This document shows positions 26,616 through 35,272 of a stretch of 64,000 bases of DNA, in pieces. The DNA lies in NCBI RefSeq assembly GCF_900105315.1, contig NZ_LT629766.1, positions 2,294,001-2,358,000 on the forward strand. Direction: 5' to 3'. The position numbers and the translations under genes are program-made. Below the pieces are notes generated by a model. That model ran no database searches. It was given only the letters and a program-made list of their open reading frames with translations, and was not told the DNA's origin. Position 1 is the stretch's first letter, and each line of letters opens with the position of its first letter. Origin of the DNA: Brevibacterium siliguriense (lineage in GTDB: Bacteria; Actinomycetota; Actinomycetes; Actinomycetales; Brevibacteriaceae).

Positions 26616-28019
26616 ATGCATATGACGTCCCAACACGAACCGAAGGCCTCGCCGAAGGTTCAGCTGATCATGCTCGCCTGCCTCGTCCCGCTCATCGTGG
26701 TCACGATCGCCGGTCTGTTCGTCCTGTGGCCGTCGGGCCCGGACAAGGAGCTGCCCGGCGGCGGGCCGACGACGAACACGGCTGAGGGCACCACGGATAC
26801 GAAGGTCACCGTCACCGCGGTGGACGCCTCGGACTGCGAGTCGGGGAAGACGGACCCGATGGTCCGCGCCGACTGCACGAAGTACATCGTGGAGGCGGAC
26901 GGGCAGGAAGGCAGCCTGTACGTCACTCCCGATGCGGTCAAGGCCGGTGTCGACGTCGGGGACAGGATCAAGGCCCTCGACTTCACACAGTCTCCGGACC
27001 GCGCGGAGATGGGCACCGACTATGTGTTCATCGATTTCGACCGCAACGTGCCGATGCTGGCCCTGGCGATCATCTACGCGATCGTCGTCCTCCTCGTCGC
27101 CGGTCTGCGGGGACTTCGCGCACTGATCGGACTCGGGTTCGCCGGCGCTGTGCTGTTCGTCTTCATGCTCCCGGCCATGCTCGACGGCAAACCTCCGGTG
27201 CTGGTGGCGATGGTTTCGGCGAGTCTGATCATGGTCATCGCCCTCTACCTAGCGCACGGAATCTCGACGCGGACGTCGACGGCGCTGTTCGGAACAGTGC
27301 TCGGCATCATCATCACGGGCATCCTCGGCGCGTGGATGACGTCCTGGGCGAATCTGGGCATCGCGTATTCGGAGGACGGGTATCTGCTGGTCGATACGAC
27401 CGACCTGGGGATGACCGACATGATCGTGTGCGCAATCCTCATCACCGGGCTCGGAGTGCTCAACGACGTCACGATCACCCAGGCTTCGGCTGTGTGGGAG
27501 TTGGCGGCCGCCGCTCCGGAGATGAAGCCAGGTCAGCTGTTCTCCCGGGCGATGCGCATCGGCCGCGACCATATCGCCTCGACCGTTTATACGATCACCT
27601 TCGCGTATGTGGGCTCGGCGCTGATGACGCTCATCATCGTCTCCGCACACGACCAGCCGCTGTTCGACACGTTCACGCTCGGCGACATGTCGGTGGAGGT
27701 GGTGAGCATCCTCGTGTGTTCGATCGGCCTGGTCATCGCGATTCCGCTGACGACCGGACTCGGCGTCCTTGTCGTCCGCTCCGGCCTTCGCCCACCGAGA
27801 CGGCCCGTCGCTTCCGCAGCTTCGCCCGTTCCGGCCGTGTCCGGTGGAGAGACGACCGAGCGCGCGACCGCCGAGGCGGCTGGAGCCGCGGACGGACACC
27901 CGGAACCCGCACGCGAGGTTCCGGGGAGTCCGGCGGGCTCAAAGGATCCAGTGGGCCCAGCAGGGGAGCGGCCGCCGATGACCCGCCGCGAGGCCCGGGA
28001 ACGTGACAGGAACCGCTGA
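26616..28019 (+). CDS. YibE/F family membrane protein
   Basis: A 467-residue membrane protein of the YibE/F family, whose function is not established. One N-terminal helix is followed by a soluble extracytoplasmic domain (about residues 45-145) and then seven or so helices. The conserved stretch ILITGLGVLNDVTITQASAVWEL and the later YTITFAYVGSALMTLI identify the family. The C-terminal 90 residues are a polar Pro/Arg/Glu-rich tail. The ATG at 26616 has GAAGGA upstream. It lies between two palindromic repeats. Confidence 0.85.
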   Translation: MHMTSQHEPKASPKVQLIMLACLVPLIVVTIAGLFVLWPSGPDKELPGGGPTTNTAEGTTDTKVTVTAVDASDCESGKTDPMVRADCTKYIVEADGQEGSLYVTPDAVKAGVDVGDRIKALDFTQSPDRAEMGTDYVFIDFDRNVPMLALAIIYAIVVLLVAGLRGLRALIGLGFAGAVLFVFMLPAMLDGKPPVLVAMVSASLIMVIALYLAHGISTRTSTALFGTVLGIIITGILGAWMTSWANLGIAYSEDGYLLVDTTDLGMTDMIVCAILITGLGVLNDVTITQASAVWELAAAAPEMKPGQLFSRAMRIGRDHIASTVYTITFAYVGSALMTLIIVSAHDQPLFDTFTLGDMSVEVVSILVCSIGLVIAIPLTTGLGVLVVRSGLRPPRRPVASAASPVPAVSGGETTERATAEAAGAADGHPEPAREVPGSPAGSKDPVGPAGERPPMTRREARERDRNR

Positions 28020-28035
28020 ACTTCACCCCAGAACC

Positions 28036-28087
28036 ACCTGACGGCGGCTCAGCAACCTCGCGCGAGGTTGCTGAGCCGCCGTCAGGT
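28036..28087. repeat. Intergenic palindromic repeat, copy 2 (52 bp, perfect)
   Basis: ACCTGACGGCGGCTCAGC.. (28036-28061) mirrors 28062-28087 exactly. Compared with copy 1, three positions differ in the left arm and each is matched by a compensating change in the right arm, so the stem is kept. It sits in the convergent gap between the YibE/F gene and the aminotransferase. Confidence 0.95.
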
Positions 28088-28101
28088 AGTAATAAGGGAG
28101 G

Positions 28102-29493
28102 TCAGAACATTGTCCAGGCTTCCTGCAGGACGCCGCGGATGATCTGCTCCATCTCGTCGAACTCGTTCTGACCGACGGTCAGCGGAGGCGACAGCTGGAT
28201 GACCGGGTCGCCGCGGTCGTCGGCGCGGCAGTACAGACCGCTTTCGTACATCTTCGCCGACACGAAGTTCTTGAGAATCCGCTCGGACTCCTCCTCGGTG
28301 AATGACTCCTTCGTGTCCTTGTCCTTGACGAGTTCGATTCCGTAGAAAAATCCCTCACCGCGGACGTCTCCGACGATCGGCAGGTCCTTGAGCTTCTCGA
28401 GCGTGAACTTGAACGCCGCAGCGTTCTCGTGCACGTGGTCGTTAAGCTTCTCCTCTTCGAAGACATCGAAGTTCGCCATCGCGGCGGCACAGGCGACGGG
28501 GTGACCGCCGAAGGTGTAGCCGTGGTAGAAGGTCTCATCGCCGCCAGGACCGAAGGGCTCGAAGAGACGATCGGAGGCGATCATCGCACCCAGCGGCGCA
28601 TAGCCGGAGGTGATGCCCTTGGCCGAGGTGATGATGTCGGGAACATATCCGAAGTCGTTGCAGGCGAACATGTCGCCGATGCGACCGTAGGCGCAGATCG
28701 TCTCGTCAGAGACGAGCAGCACATCATATTCGTCGCAGATCTCGCGGACTCGCTCGAAGTATCCGGGAGGCGGCGGGAAGCAGCCGCCCGAGTTCTGCAC
28801 GGGTTCGAGGAAGACCGCGGCGACGGAGTCAGCGCCCTCGAACTCGATGGCCTCACCGATGCGGTCGGCGGCCCAGCGGCCGAAGGCCTTCTCGTCATGT
28901 GCGAGATGCTCCGGTGCCCGGTAGAAGTTCGTGTTCGGCACCTTGTGAGCGCCGGGGACCAGGGGAGCGAACTGCTCACGCAGCCCCGGCAGCGAGGTCA
29001 CCGACAGCGCACCGTGCGGGGTGCCGTGGTAGGCGGTGGCGCGGGAGATGATCTTGTGCTTGCCGGGCTTGCCGACGAGCTTGAAGTAGTTCTTCGCCAG
29101 CTTCATCGCCGATTCGACGGAATCGCCGCCGCCGGAGGTGAGGAAGACCCGGTTGAGATCGCCCGGCGCATAGCTGGCCAGACGCTCCGAGACCTCGATC
29201 GCCTGCGGATGGGCATACGACCACAGCGGCATGAACGGCAGCTTCATAGTCTGGTCGTACATCGCCTTGGCGATCTGCTCGCGTCCGTGCCCCACCTGGA
29301 CGGTGAACAGGCCCGCGAGACCGTCAAGGTACTTCTTGCCCTTGTCGTCGAAGATGTGGTGGCCTTCGCCGCGTACGATGACCGGCGCCTCACCACCGTT
29401 GAACAGTGCTTGGTGTGGTGACATGTGCATCCACACGTTGTTGCGGATGGCATCCTGATAAGGAGTGCCGGCCTTGGTGACATTGTCTGTCAT
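28102..29493 (-). CDS. Class III PLP-dependent aminotransferase
   Basis: A 463-residue omega-aminotransferase of the ornithine/GABA/diaminobutyrate superfamily. The cofactor Lys is in ITSAKGITSGYAPLG, with the PLP Asp in LLVSDETICAYGRIGDMF and the phosphate loop TSGGGDSVESAMKLA. The substrate cannot be read with certainty. Its coupling to an Lrp/AsnC regulator (four-base overlap) and the divergent ectoine-hydrolase-like gene make diaminobutyrate a reasonable candidate (role of DoeD), with GABA, putrescine or beta-alanine as alternatives. It ends close to palindrome copy 2. Confidence 0.85.
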   Translation of the reverse strand: MTDNVTKAGTPYQDAIRNNVWMHMSPHQALFNGGEAPVIVRGEGHHIFDDKGKKYLDGLAGLFTVQVGHGREQIAKAMYDQTMKLPFMPLWSYAHPQAIEVSERLASYAPGDLNRVFLTSGGGDSVESAMKLAKNYFKLVGKPGKHKIISRATAYHGTPHGALSVTSLPGLREQFAPLVPGAHKVPNTNFYRAPEHLAHDEKAFGRWAADRIGEAIEFEGADSVAAVFLEPVQNSGGCFPPPPGYFERVREICDEYDVLLVSDETICAYGRIGDMFACNDFGYVPDIITSAKGITSGYAPLGAMIASDRLFEPFGPGGDETFYHGYTFGGHPVACAAAMANFDVFEEEKLNDHVHENAAAFKFTLEKLKDLPIVGDVRGEGFFYGIELVKDKDTKESFTEEESERILKNFVSAKMYESGLYCRADDRGDPVIQLSPPLTVGQNEFDEMEQIIRGVLQEAWTMF

Positions 29494-29975
29494 CGCGTCC
29501 CCCAGTTGTATTTCTGCTTTTCGAGTGAGAGGTACATGAAGAGCTCCGTATCCACGACGGCATCGATCGAGCGGAGCTCCTCATTGACGAACTCGATCAG
29601 ATGCCGATCCGATTCACACACGATCTCGACCAGGAGGTCGAACGAACCGGCGGTGACTACGAGGTAGTCGATCTCGTCGTAGTCGTGCAGCTTCTCGGCG
29701 ACCGCGGTGATGTCCCCGCGGACCTTCAGCCCCACCATCGCCTGCCGCGCGAATCCCAGGCTCAGCGGGTCGGTCACGGCGACGATCTCCATGACACCCG
29801 AGTCGATGAGCCGCGACACCCGTTGGCGCACGGCGGCCTCGGACAGGCCGACGGACTTGCCGATGGCCGAATAGGATTTCCTTCCGTCGTGCTGCAGTTC
29901 GACGATGATCGCCTTAGATTTCTCGTCGAGATTCCCCAGTCGGGAACCGCTGCCGTTCGGCAGGAGCGGGTCCAT
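29490..29975 (-). CDS. Lrp/AsnC family transcriptional regulator
   Basis: A 161-residue regulator with an N-terminal helix-turn-helix (KAIIVELQHDGRKSYSAIGKSVGLSEAAVRQRVSRL) and a C-terminal RAM ligand-binding domain (DYLVVTAGSFDLLVEIVCES). Such proteins sense amino acids and control adjacent genes. Its stop overlaps the aminotransferase start by four bases, so it leads that operon and probably controls it and the divergent hydrolase. DoeX of ectoine catabolism belongs to this family, which fits but does not prove the context. Confidence 0.92.
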   Translation of the reverse strand: MDPLLPNGSGSRLGNLDEKSKAIIVELQHDGRKSYSAIGKSVGLSEAAVRQRVSRLIDSGVMEIVAVTDPLSLGFARQAMVGLKVRGDITAVAEKLHDYDEIDYLVVTAGSFDLLVEIVCESDRHLIEFVNEELRSIDAVVDTELFMYLSLEKQKYNWGTR

Positions 29976-30049
29976 TCTTCACCTCCGTGATGTGCGCCTC
30001 AGATCAATCTATCACCGATTCTGCTGAAATGCGCTGTTTGGTATGCGAA

Positions 30050-30065
30050 TTCAGTCGAAACTGAA
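30050..30065. promoter_or_regulatory. Candidate Lrp/AsnC operator
   Basis: TTCAGTCGAAACTGAA is a perfect inverted repeat (6-base arms, 4-base spacer), flanked by further partial symmetry (GAAT / ATTC). It lies 75 bases before the regulator's start, in an unusually AT-rich spot. Confidence 0.5.
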
Positions 30066-30250
30066 ATTCTTTGGTTCTGGATTCGTCAGAAATCGCCGAG
30101 GCGACCGACGAGTATCCGTGTCCACGTTGCGCTCGCGCGGGCGTCCGGATCCGCTGTTCCAGGACCGCCTGAAACTCCGCTTCGCAATCCCGCAGATCCC
30201 CGCCGCCGCACCGAACGGAGGGCTGCCGACAACACGCGCGTCGACAGTGA

Positions 30251-30280
30251 TTGACAGTGTGTGAGCAGGGTCACCACACT
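30251..30280 (+). promoter_or_regulatory. Promoter of the ectoine-hydrolase-like gene
   Basis: A consensus TTGACA (30251-30256) and CACACT (30275-30280) are 18 bases apart, and the ATG follows six bases later. The mRNA would start at or next to the A of the ATG, that is leaderless; no ribosome site precedes the ATG. Confidence 0.55.
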
Positions 30281-30286
30281 GGGATC

Positions 30287-31615
30287 ATGAATGAGGGTGA
30301 GCTGTTCTACGGCGGCGAAGATAATCGCCCGGATGTGTACGGGATGCGTCCCGGAGCCGAGCAGGGGCAGGCCGGCAAAGAGGTCAAGGCACGCCCGCAG
30401 CCGGTTCCCGGTGGGGTCGATACGATCGGCGCGAACGAACTGTCGTTCAGTGCCGAGGAATATCTCGGGCGCATCGCCTCGGTGCGCAATCGCATGGTCG
30501 ACCAGGGTCTGGCCGCGCTCATCGTCACCGATCCGGCGAACATCTACTACCTCACCGGATACAACGCCTGGTCCTTCTACACCCCGCAGCTGCTGTTCGT
30601 GCCCTCGTCTGGACCGATGACCCTGTTCATGCGCGATATGGACGCCCGCGGAGCCTCGCACACCTCGTGGCTGCCGCCCGAGGACATCGTCGGCTATCCC
30701 GAACGCTATGTGCAGCGTCCCCATATCCACCCTTTCGATTGGGTCGCCTTCGCCCTGCGCCAACGGTGGGAGGTCGCCCGAGCCTCGACCATGCCGGTCG
30801 GCGTCGAGATGGACTCACACTTCTTCTCCCCGCGGGGCTTCCGCGCGCTTGTCAACGGAGTGCCCGAATGGCGCCTCGTCGACTGCTTCGAACTTGTCAA
30901 TTGGATTCGCGCGGTCAAATCCCCGGCGGAGATCGAGCTCATGCGCAAGGCTTCGAAAGTGACCACCGCTGCCATGGACGCGGCGCTGGGCACGATCGGC
31001 GTCGGAGTCGGCCAGAACGAAGTGGCCGCCGCGATCTCCGAGGCCCAGACCAGAGGCGGCGACGGAGTCTGGGGCGACTACCCGGCGATCGTGCCGCTCA
31101 TGCCCACCGGCGAAAGCGCGGACACTCCGCACCTGAGCTGGACAGACCGAAAGTTCGAACGCGACGAATCGGTGAGCATCGAACTCGCCGGAGTCCACCG
31201 CCGTTACCACGTCCCGCTGGCACGCACAGCGGTGACCGGGCGACCGAAGCAGGAACTCGTGCGCCTCGAGGGAGTCGTCGCCGAGGCGCTGTCCGCAGTC
31301 CTCGACGTCGCCGCACCCGAGGTGCCCACTGCGGAACTAGCCCGCACCTGGAATCGTGTGCTCGCATTGTCGGGACTCGAGAAGCCCAGCCGCCTGGGCT
31401 ACTCGATCGGCATCGGATATCCGCCGGATTGGGGTGAGCGGACGATCTCGATCCGTACCGAGGACGACCAGATCCTCGAGGCGGGAATGACGTTCCACCT
31501 CATCGGCGGAATGTGGATGAACGGCTACGGAATCGAACTGTCCGAACCGGTGCTCATCACCGACACCGGCTGCGAACCGTTCACGAACTTCCCCCGCGAG
31601 ATCATCCGCGTCTGA
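30287..31615 (+). CDS. doeA: Ectoine hydrolase-like M24 (creatinase-fold) protein
   Basis: A 442-residue pita-bread hydrolase. It matches the ectoine hydrolase DoeA/EutD throughout by block order: YYLTGYNAWSFYTPQ, DIVGYPERYVQ, VGVEMDSHFFS, NWIRAVKSPAEIELMRKA, WGDYPAIVPLMPTGESADTPH, GYSIGIGYPPDWGERTIS and GMTFHLIGGMW. DoeA opens the ectoine ring to acetyl-diaminobutyrate. A 45-residue N-terminal extension rich in Gly precedes the conserved part. The deacetylase DoeB is not in the window, so complete ectoine use cannot be claimed. A general Xaa-Pro peptidase is the alternative. Confidence 0.75.
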   Translation: MNEGELFYGGEDNRPDVYGMRPGAEQGQAGKEVKARPQPVPGGVDTIGANELSFSAEEYLGRIASVRNRMVDQGLAALIVTDPANIYYLTGYNAWSFYTPQLLFVPSSGPMTLFMRDMDARGASHTSWLPPEDIVGYPERYVQRPHIHPFDWVAFALRQRWEVARASTMPVGVEMDSHFFSPRGFRALVNGVPEWRLVDCFELVNWIRAVKSPAEIELMRKASKVTTAAMDAALGTIGVGVGQNEVAAAISEAQTRGGDGVWGDYPAIVPLMPTGESADTPHLSWTDRKFERDESVSIELAGVHRRYHVPLARTAVTGRPKQELVRLEGVVAEALSAVLDVAAPEVPTAELARTWNRVLALSGLEKPSRLGYSIGIGYPPDWGERTISIRTEDDQILEAGMTFHLIGGMWMNGYGIELSEPVLITDTGCEPFTNFPREIIRV

Positions 31616-31684
31616 GACTCGTACCGTCTGCGGTCATGCGAAGCCGGCCTGCATCCCCGACCTGAGCCGCGTATCGAGCGCCCC

Positions 31685-33073
31685 TCAGGCGAAGAACTGG
31701 ACCCACAGTCCGACGGCCAGGGCGTTGATCCCGGCCACCGTGAGCGCGCGCCCCTGCACCCAGGAGATGTCCCGCGCCGAGGCGCCCACCGACGAATCCG
31801 CGATCTGCACGGCCATGGCCACCCGCGGGGGAGCGGCGAGAGCGGCCAGTGAGCCGGCCGCGTTTCCTGCCGCGACCACCGGCAGCGCCGAGACATGCGA
31901 CGACGCAGCGACCGCGGTCAGGGTGCCGGTGAACATCGAGTTCGCCCCCGTGTTCGACCCTGTCAGCACCGCCCCGATGGAATTCAGCCACGGAGTGAGC
32001 AGAACGAGCCCGGCCGGCAGCAGCCCGCCGATCGCCTCGCTCATCCCCGTCGTCGTCATGATCCAGCCCATGAGCATGAATGCGGCAGTGCCCACCCCGA
32101 TGGGAACCCAGGAGCGCACCGCCGCGACTGAGACGGTGCGCCTGCCCTCGACGGCGACGGCGGCGATGAGGCAGGCGGCGGCCAGCCAGAACGGGGGAGA
32201 GGCGATGATCTGCGTGATCAACGAGGGCACTGCCGAATGCAGAGCCCGCGCCAACAGCAGCCCGATCGTGAGCACCCCATAGGGCAGAACCGCCACGCCG
32301 AGACTGCGGGTGAGCCCCGTGGTCCGTTTGCCGATCATGAACAGCGCACCGACAACGAGGATGACGATCAGCGATCCGATGATCCCCGACGGCGCCATGC
32401 CGATGACATAGCTGGAAGCGAGGATCCCCACCCACATGAGCGCACCGGCCCCGATGATCCCCAGCGCCGAGGCGGGAGTCGGGCGCATGATCGCGACCAC
32501 CGCGATCGCGACGATGATGACCGGGATCGCATTGATCCACGCCGTGGCCAAACCGAGTTCGTCGACATCCGAGCCGGCCAGCGCCGCCGCGACGGTGGTG
32601 CCTGGACCCAAAGCGCCCCATGGAACGGCGATGAGGCCGAGGAGGCCGAGGATCGCCGACTGCCGCAGAGTGCAGCCGAGGTGGCGCAGGATCGGCACCC
32701 CGACGGTGACGCCGATGCCGAAGCCCGTGACGGATTCGGCAAAAGGTACGATCCCGAACACGACGAGCGCGACACCGAGAGGGCGACCCGGCGACAGCGA
32801 TTCGACCCACGAGGAGATCTGCGACATCGACCCGGCGGACTCGAGCAGCCGGGCGAGCAGCATGCCGAAGAGCAGGATGAGCGCGACCTCGAGGATGAGC
32901 GGAAAGTAGTCGATCCCCGAATCCACCAGCACCGAGGCGGGGGTGGGGAAGGCGAAGACGACGAGAACGGCCGCGAGCACGGCTCCGGCCAGGGCCGCGA
33001 CCCACGAGCTCTGCTTGAGCAGGAGCAGGGCGATGGCAATGAGGATCGGTGAGAGAGCCAGCACTGCCGCCAT
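31685..33073 (-). CDS. LctP family L-lactate permease
   Basis: A 462-residue integral membrane protein with 12-14 helices, matching the lactate/glycolate permease family. Conserved stretches include VPFAESVTGFGIGVTVGVPIL, ALGPGTTVAAALAG and the C-terminal LTGSNTGANSMFTGTL. It imports small 2-hydroxy acids with protons. It is divergent from the XRE-cupin regulator over 61 bases and is likely its target. The actual substrate here is not proven. It converges on the ectoine-hydrolase-like gene. Confidence 0.88.
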   Translation of the reverse strand: MAAVLALSPILIAIALLLLKQSSWVAALAGAVLAAVLVVFAFPTPASVLVDSGIDYFPLILEVALILLFGMLLARLLESAGSMSQISSWVESLSPGRPLGVALVVFGIVPFAESVTGFGIGVTVGVPILRHLGCTLRQSAILGLLGLIAVPWGALGPGTTVAAALAGSDVDELGLATAWINAIPVIIVAIAVVAIMRPTPASALGIIGAGALMWVGILASSYVIGMAPSGIIGSLIVILVVGALFMIGKRTTGLTRSLGVAVLPYGVLTIGLLLARALHSAVPSLITQIIASPPFWLAAACLIAAVAVEGRRTVSVAAVRSWVPIGVGTAAFMLMGWIMTTTGMSEAIGGLLPAGLVLLTPWLNSIGAVLTGSNTGANSMFTGTLTAVAASSHVSALPVVAAGNAAGSLAALAAPPRVAMAVQIADSSVGASARDISWVQGRALTVAGINALAVGLWVQFFA

Positions 33074-33122
33074 GGAGTCAAGTTTCCTTTGTGAGAGATG
33101 ATTCTACGATCCAAGAATAGAT

Positions 33123-33128
33123 TATGAT
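33123..33128 (+). promoter_or_regulatory. Leaderless -10 box of the XRE-cupin gene
   Basis: TATGAT lies six bases before the ATG at 33135. An inverted repeat ATTCT/AGAAT (33101-33105, 33114-33118) just upstream could be the operator shared with the divergent permease. Confidence 0.5.
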
Positions 33129-33134
33129 GCTCCA

Positions 33135-33683
33135 ATGGTGAAAGAAGAGGATCTCGGCGCACGTGTCTTCGGTGCCCGCATCAGAGCACGGCGCAAATTC
33201 AACAATCTCACCCTCAACGAGCTCGCGGTCCGGGCAGGACTGTCCCGCGCCGCTCTGTCGAAGATTGAACGAGGCGAGCAGGACACATCGGTCTCGAACG
33301 CCATGGGGCTCTCCCGCGCCCTCGGCGTCGACGTCGGCGAACTGCTGGCCGCCCCGGAAGTCGCCATCACCCGCAGTGAGGCGATCCCCGCGGCCTCAAC
33401 TTTCGGGAAAGGAGTCTGGCGCCGGGACCTGCCGTCGGCGATCGAGAACATGGACGTCGTCCACTACCGCCTCGACCCGCGCAGCGAGACCTCCGCTTTC
33501 GCTGCCCACCGCAGCGGATCGCGTGAGAGCTTCTTCGTCCTCAAAGGCAGCATCGAGATCGTCACCATCGACCGCCGCACCACTCTGCACTCCGGCGACT
33601 GTGCCCAAGCTCCTGGCGACGTTCCGCACCAATTGGCCAACCCCCACGATGAGCCCGCCGAACTCATGCTTATCATCGTCTGA
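33135..33683 (+). CDS. XRE family regulator with C-terminal cupin domain
   Basis: A 182-residue regulator: helix-turn-helix at about residues 10-65 (LNELAVRAGLSRAALSKIERGEQDTSV) and a cupin sensor at about 110-180 (SRESFFVLKGSIEIVTIDRRTTLHSGDCAQAPGDVPHQLANP). This architecture controls transport or catabolism of small metabolites bound in the cupin. The divergent permease is the obvious target. There is no ribosome site, consistent with a leaderless mRNA. Palindrome copy 3 follows its stop. Confidence 0.9.
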   Translation: MVKEEDLGARVFGARIRARRKFNNLTLNELAVRAGLSRAALSKIERGEQDTSVSNAMGLSRALGVDVGELLAAPEVAITRSEAIPAASTFGKGVWRRDLPSAIENMDVVHYRLDPRSETSAFAAHRSGSRESFFVLKGSIEIVTIDRRTTLHSGDCAQAPGDVPHQLANPHDEPAELMLIIV

Positions 33684-33700
33684 CCCTGCCGGACCCCTTC

Positions 33701-33733
33701 TTACTACCTGACGGCGGCCCAGCAACCTCGCGC
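33701..33733. repeat. Palindromic repeat copy 3, left half
   Basis: TTACTACCTGACGGCGGCCC.. matches the left arm of copies 1 and 2 and ends with the CGC that is duplicated on the other side of the insertion sequence. Its partner is 35273-35304. Confidence 0.92.
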
Positions 33734-33793
33734 TGGAGTGGTCCCCGAAAGTTGGACTGTGATCAACACAAACCAACTTGAAGGGACTACTCC

Positions 33794-34363
33794 ATGCGCA
33801 AGGACTGTCTGATCACCAACGTCCAAGCCCGTGCCGCGATCGAACTGTTCGACCACGGCTACGGATACGCTGCGACAGCCACGAAGCTCGACGTCCACAA
33901 ACCCACACTCAAACTCCTCCACGACCGGTGGTTAGTGCGTGGAACAATATCGGTCATGGAACCCCACCAGCCCCGGCGCATACCAGCAGAGCAGAAGATC
34001 GCGACCGCGAAGCGATACCTCGACGGTGAACACAAAGTCGAACTCGCCAAGGAACTCGGCCTGGCATCATCGCGACCGATCCTCGACTGGGTCAAGGAAT
34101 ACCGAGACAAGGGCGAGGACGCTTTCACCCCACGCAAAGCATCGGGGAAGGGCAAAACAGCTCGCATGCGCGCGATCGATCACGGGCAGGACCCGGATGC
34201 CGACCCGGCACCGTCGAAGCCGGATGTGATGGCGAAGAAGACTCGGGTCGAGGACATCAGCCTGGCCGAGTACCGGCAGTTACAAGACCGGCTGCTGCGG
34301 GCGGAAGCGGAGAACGCGTACTTAAAAAAACTGAAGGCCTTGAGGCAGAACGGGCAGCTGTAA
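33794..34363 (+). CDS. IS150-group OrfA, DNA-binding protein
   Basis: A 189-residue protein with two helix-turn-helix segments (AAIELFDHGYGYAATATKLDVHKPTLKLL and KRYLDGEHKVELAKELGLASSRPILDWVKEY) and a C-terminal leucine-zipper-like helix (AEYRQLQDRLLRAEAENAYLKKLKAL). It binds the IS ends and is also the N-terminal part of the OrfAB transposase made by frameshifting. The slippery A7 (34324-34330) lies near its end. Confidence 0.93.
   Translation: MRKDCLITNVQARAAIELFDHGYGYAATATKLDVHKPTLKLLHDRWLVRGTISVMEPHQPRRIPAEQKIATAKRYLDGEHKVELAKELGLASSRPILDWVKEYRDKGEDAFTPRKASGKGKTARMRAIDHGQDPDADPAPSKPDVMAKKTRVEDISLAEYRQLQDRLLRAEAENAYLKKLKALRQNGQL
34324..34330 (+). promoter_or_regulatory. Programmed -1 frameshift site (A7)
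   Basis: In the OrfA frame the run reads TTA AAA AAA CTG, an A-AAA-AAA slippery heptamer. Slipping back by one base joins OrfA to OrfB in frame (continuing KKTEGLEAERAAVKARI..) with no stop. Confidence 0.85.
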
Positions 34364-34428
34364 AAGCACGCATTGTTGCCAGTCTCAAGGCGGACTACCC
34401 ACTGTCACTGCTGCTGAGCATTGCGGGG

Positions 34429-35238
34429 TTGGCGCGGTCGACGTTTTTCTATCACCAGAAACGCTTCGGTCAGAGACCTGACCCGTATGTGCAGGTGAGG
34501 GCCCGGATCCGGGAGATCTTCACCGACAGCAACGAACGCTACGGGCACCGCAAGATTATGACTGTCTTGGTCAAAGAGGGCCTGTCGATTGCGAAGAAGA
34601 CCGTGCTGCGGTTGATGCAGGACATGGGGATCAAGACCAAGGTGCGCCGGAAGCGGTACAACTCCCACCGCGGCACGGTCGGCCGTGTGGCTGGCAATGT
34701 CCTCAACCGGGACTTCACTGCTGAGGAACCGAATGAGAAATGGGTCTCTGACGTCACGGAATTCGCTGTGGCGGATCAGAAACTGTATCTGTCACCGGTC
34801 ATTGATCTCTTCGATACCAGTGTGGTGTCGTACTCGATGTCGACGTCACCGAACACGGCGTTGACGAACGAGTCACTGATCAGGGCATGCCAGGGGCTTC
34901 GGCCGGGTCAGGCACCGTTGGTGCACACGGACCAGGGGTTTCAGTACCAGCACGTGTCGTGGGCGGCGATCTTGGCCGAGTATGGTGCACGCCCGTCGAT
35001 GTCGCGGAAGGGAAATTGTTGGGATAACGCGGTCGCGGAGAACTTCTTCGGGCAATTGAAGTCTGAAATGTTCTATCTGCAGAAGTTCGACACTGTCGAG
35101 GACCTCAAGACCGCGATCGATGAGTACATTCACTGGTATAACTTTGAGAGGATCTCGACACGACTTGGCGGTCTTGCTCCGATGGAGTATCGGACCAAGA
35201 CCGCCAATGCCACAGAGGCCGTAACCGCTCTATGCTGA
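34429..35238 (+). CDS. IS150-group OrfB, DDE integrase domain of the transposase
   Basis: The 269-residue listed frame is the catalytic half; by -1 frameshifting it is continuous with OrfA from 34324. The DDE triad is Asp in WVSDVTEF, Asp in LVHTDQGFQYQ and Glu in NAVAENFFGQLKSEMFY. The motif SMSRKGNCWDNAV is typical of IS150. The frame is complete and ends 34 bases before the right end of the element. Confidence 0.95.
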   Translation: MARSTFFYHQKRFGQRPDPYVQVRARIREIFTDSNERYGHRKIMTVLVKEGLSIAKKTVLRLMQDMGIKTKVRRKRYNSHRGTVGRVAGNVLNRDFTAEEPNEKWVSDVTEFAVADQKLYLSPVIDLFDTSVVSYSMSTSPNTALTNESLIRACQGLRPGQAPLVHTDQGFQYQHVSWAAILAEYGARPSMSRKGNCWDNAVAENFFGQLKSEMFYLQKFDTVEDLKTAIDEYIHWYNFERISTRLGGLAPMEYRTKTANATEAVTALC

Positions 35239-35272
35239 CCCCACAGCAGTCCAACTATTGGGGACCACTCCA

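Larger units (their letters stand above)
29976..30286. other. 311-base divergent control region
   Basis: No gene seen. It contains an inverted repeat likely to be an operator (30050-30065), repeated CTGAAAT half-sites (30022, 30061), one GCCGAGGCG word at 30095-30103 and the promoter of the hydrolase at the right end. Confidence 0.6.
33734..35272 (+). mobile_element. IS3-family (IS150-group) insertion sequence, complete, 1539 bp
   Basis: Terminal inverted repeats of 26 bp (TGGAGTGGTCCCC..AGTTGGACTG) at 33734-33759 and 35247-35272 differ at two positions. It is flanked by the 3-bp duplication CGC (33731-33733 and 35273-35275). Two overlapping frames, orfA and orfB, are joined by a -1 slip at an A7 run, the IS3-family plan. 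All catalytic residues are present and no stop interrupts either frame, so it appears capable of transposition. It split a palindromic repeat between the XRE-cupin gene and the ABC-F gene. Confidence 0.96.

Noticed and set aside
31602-33005. A 467-codon minus-strand frame overlapping the LctP permease gene in another frame.
   Set aside because: It is Arg/Gly/His-rich without hydrophobic periodicity, while the LctP frame is a clear membrane transporter.
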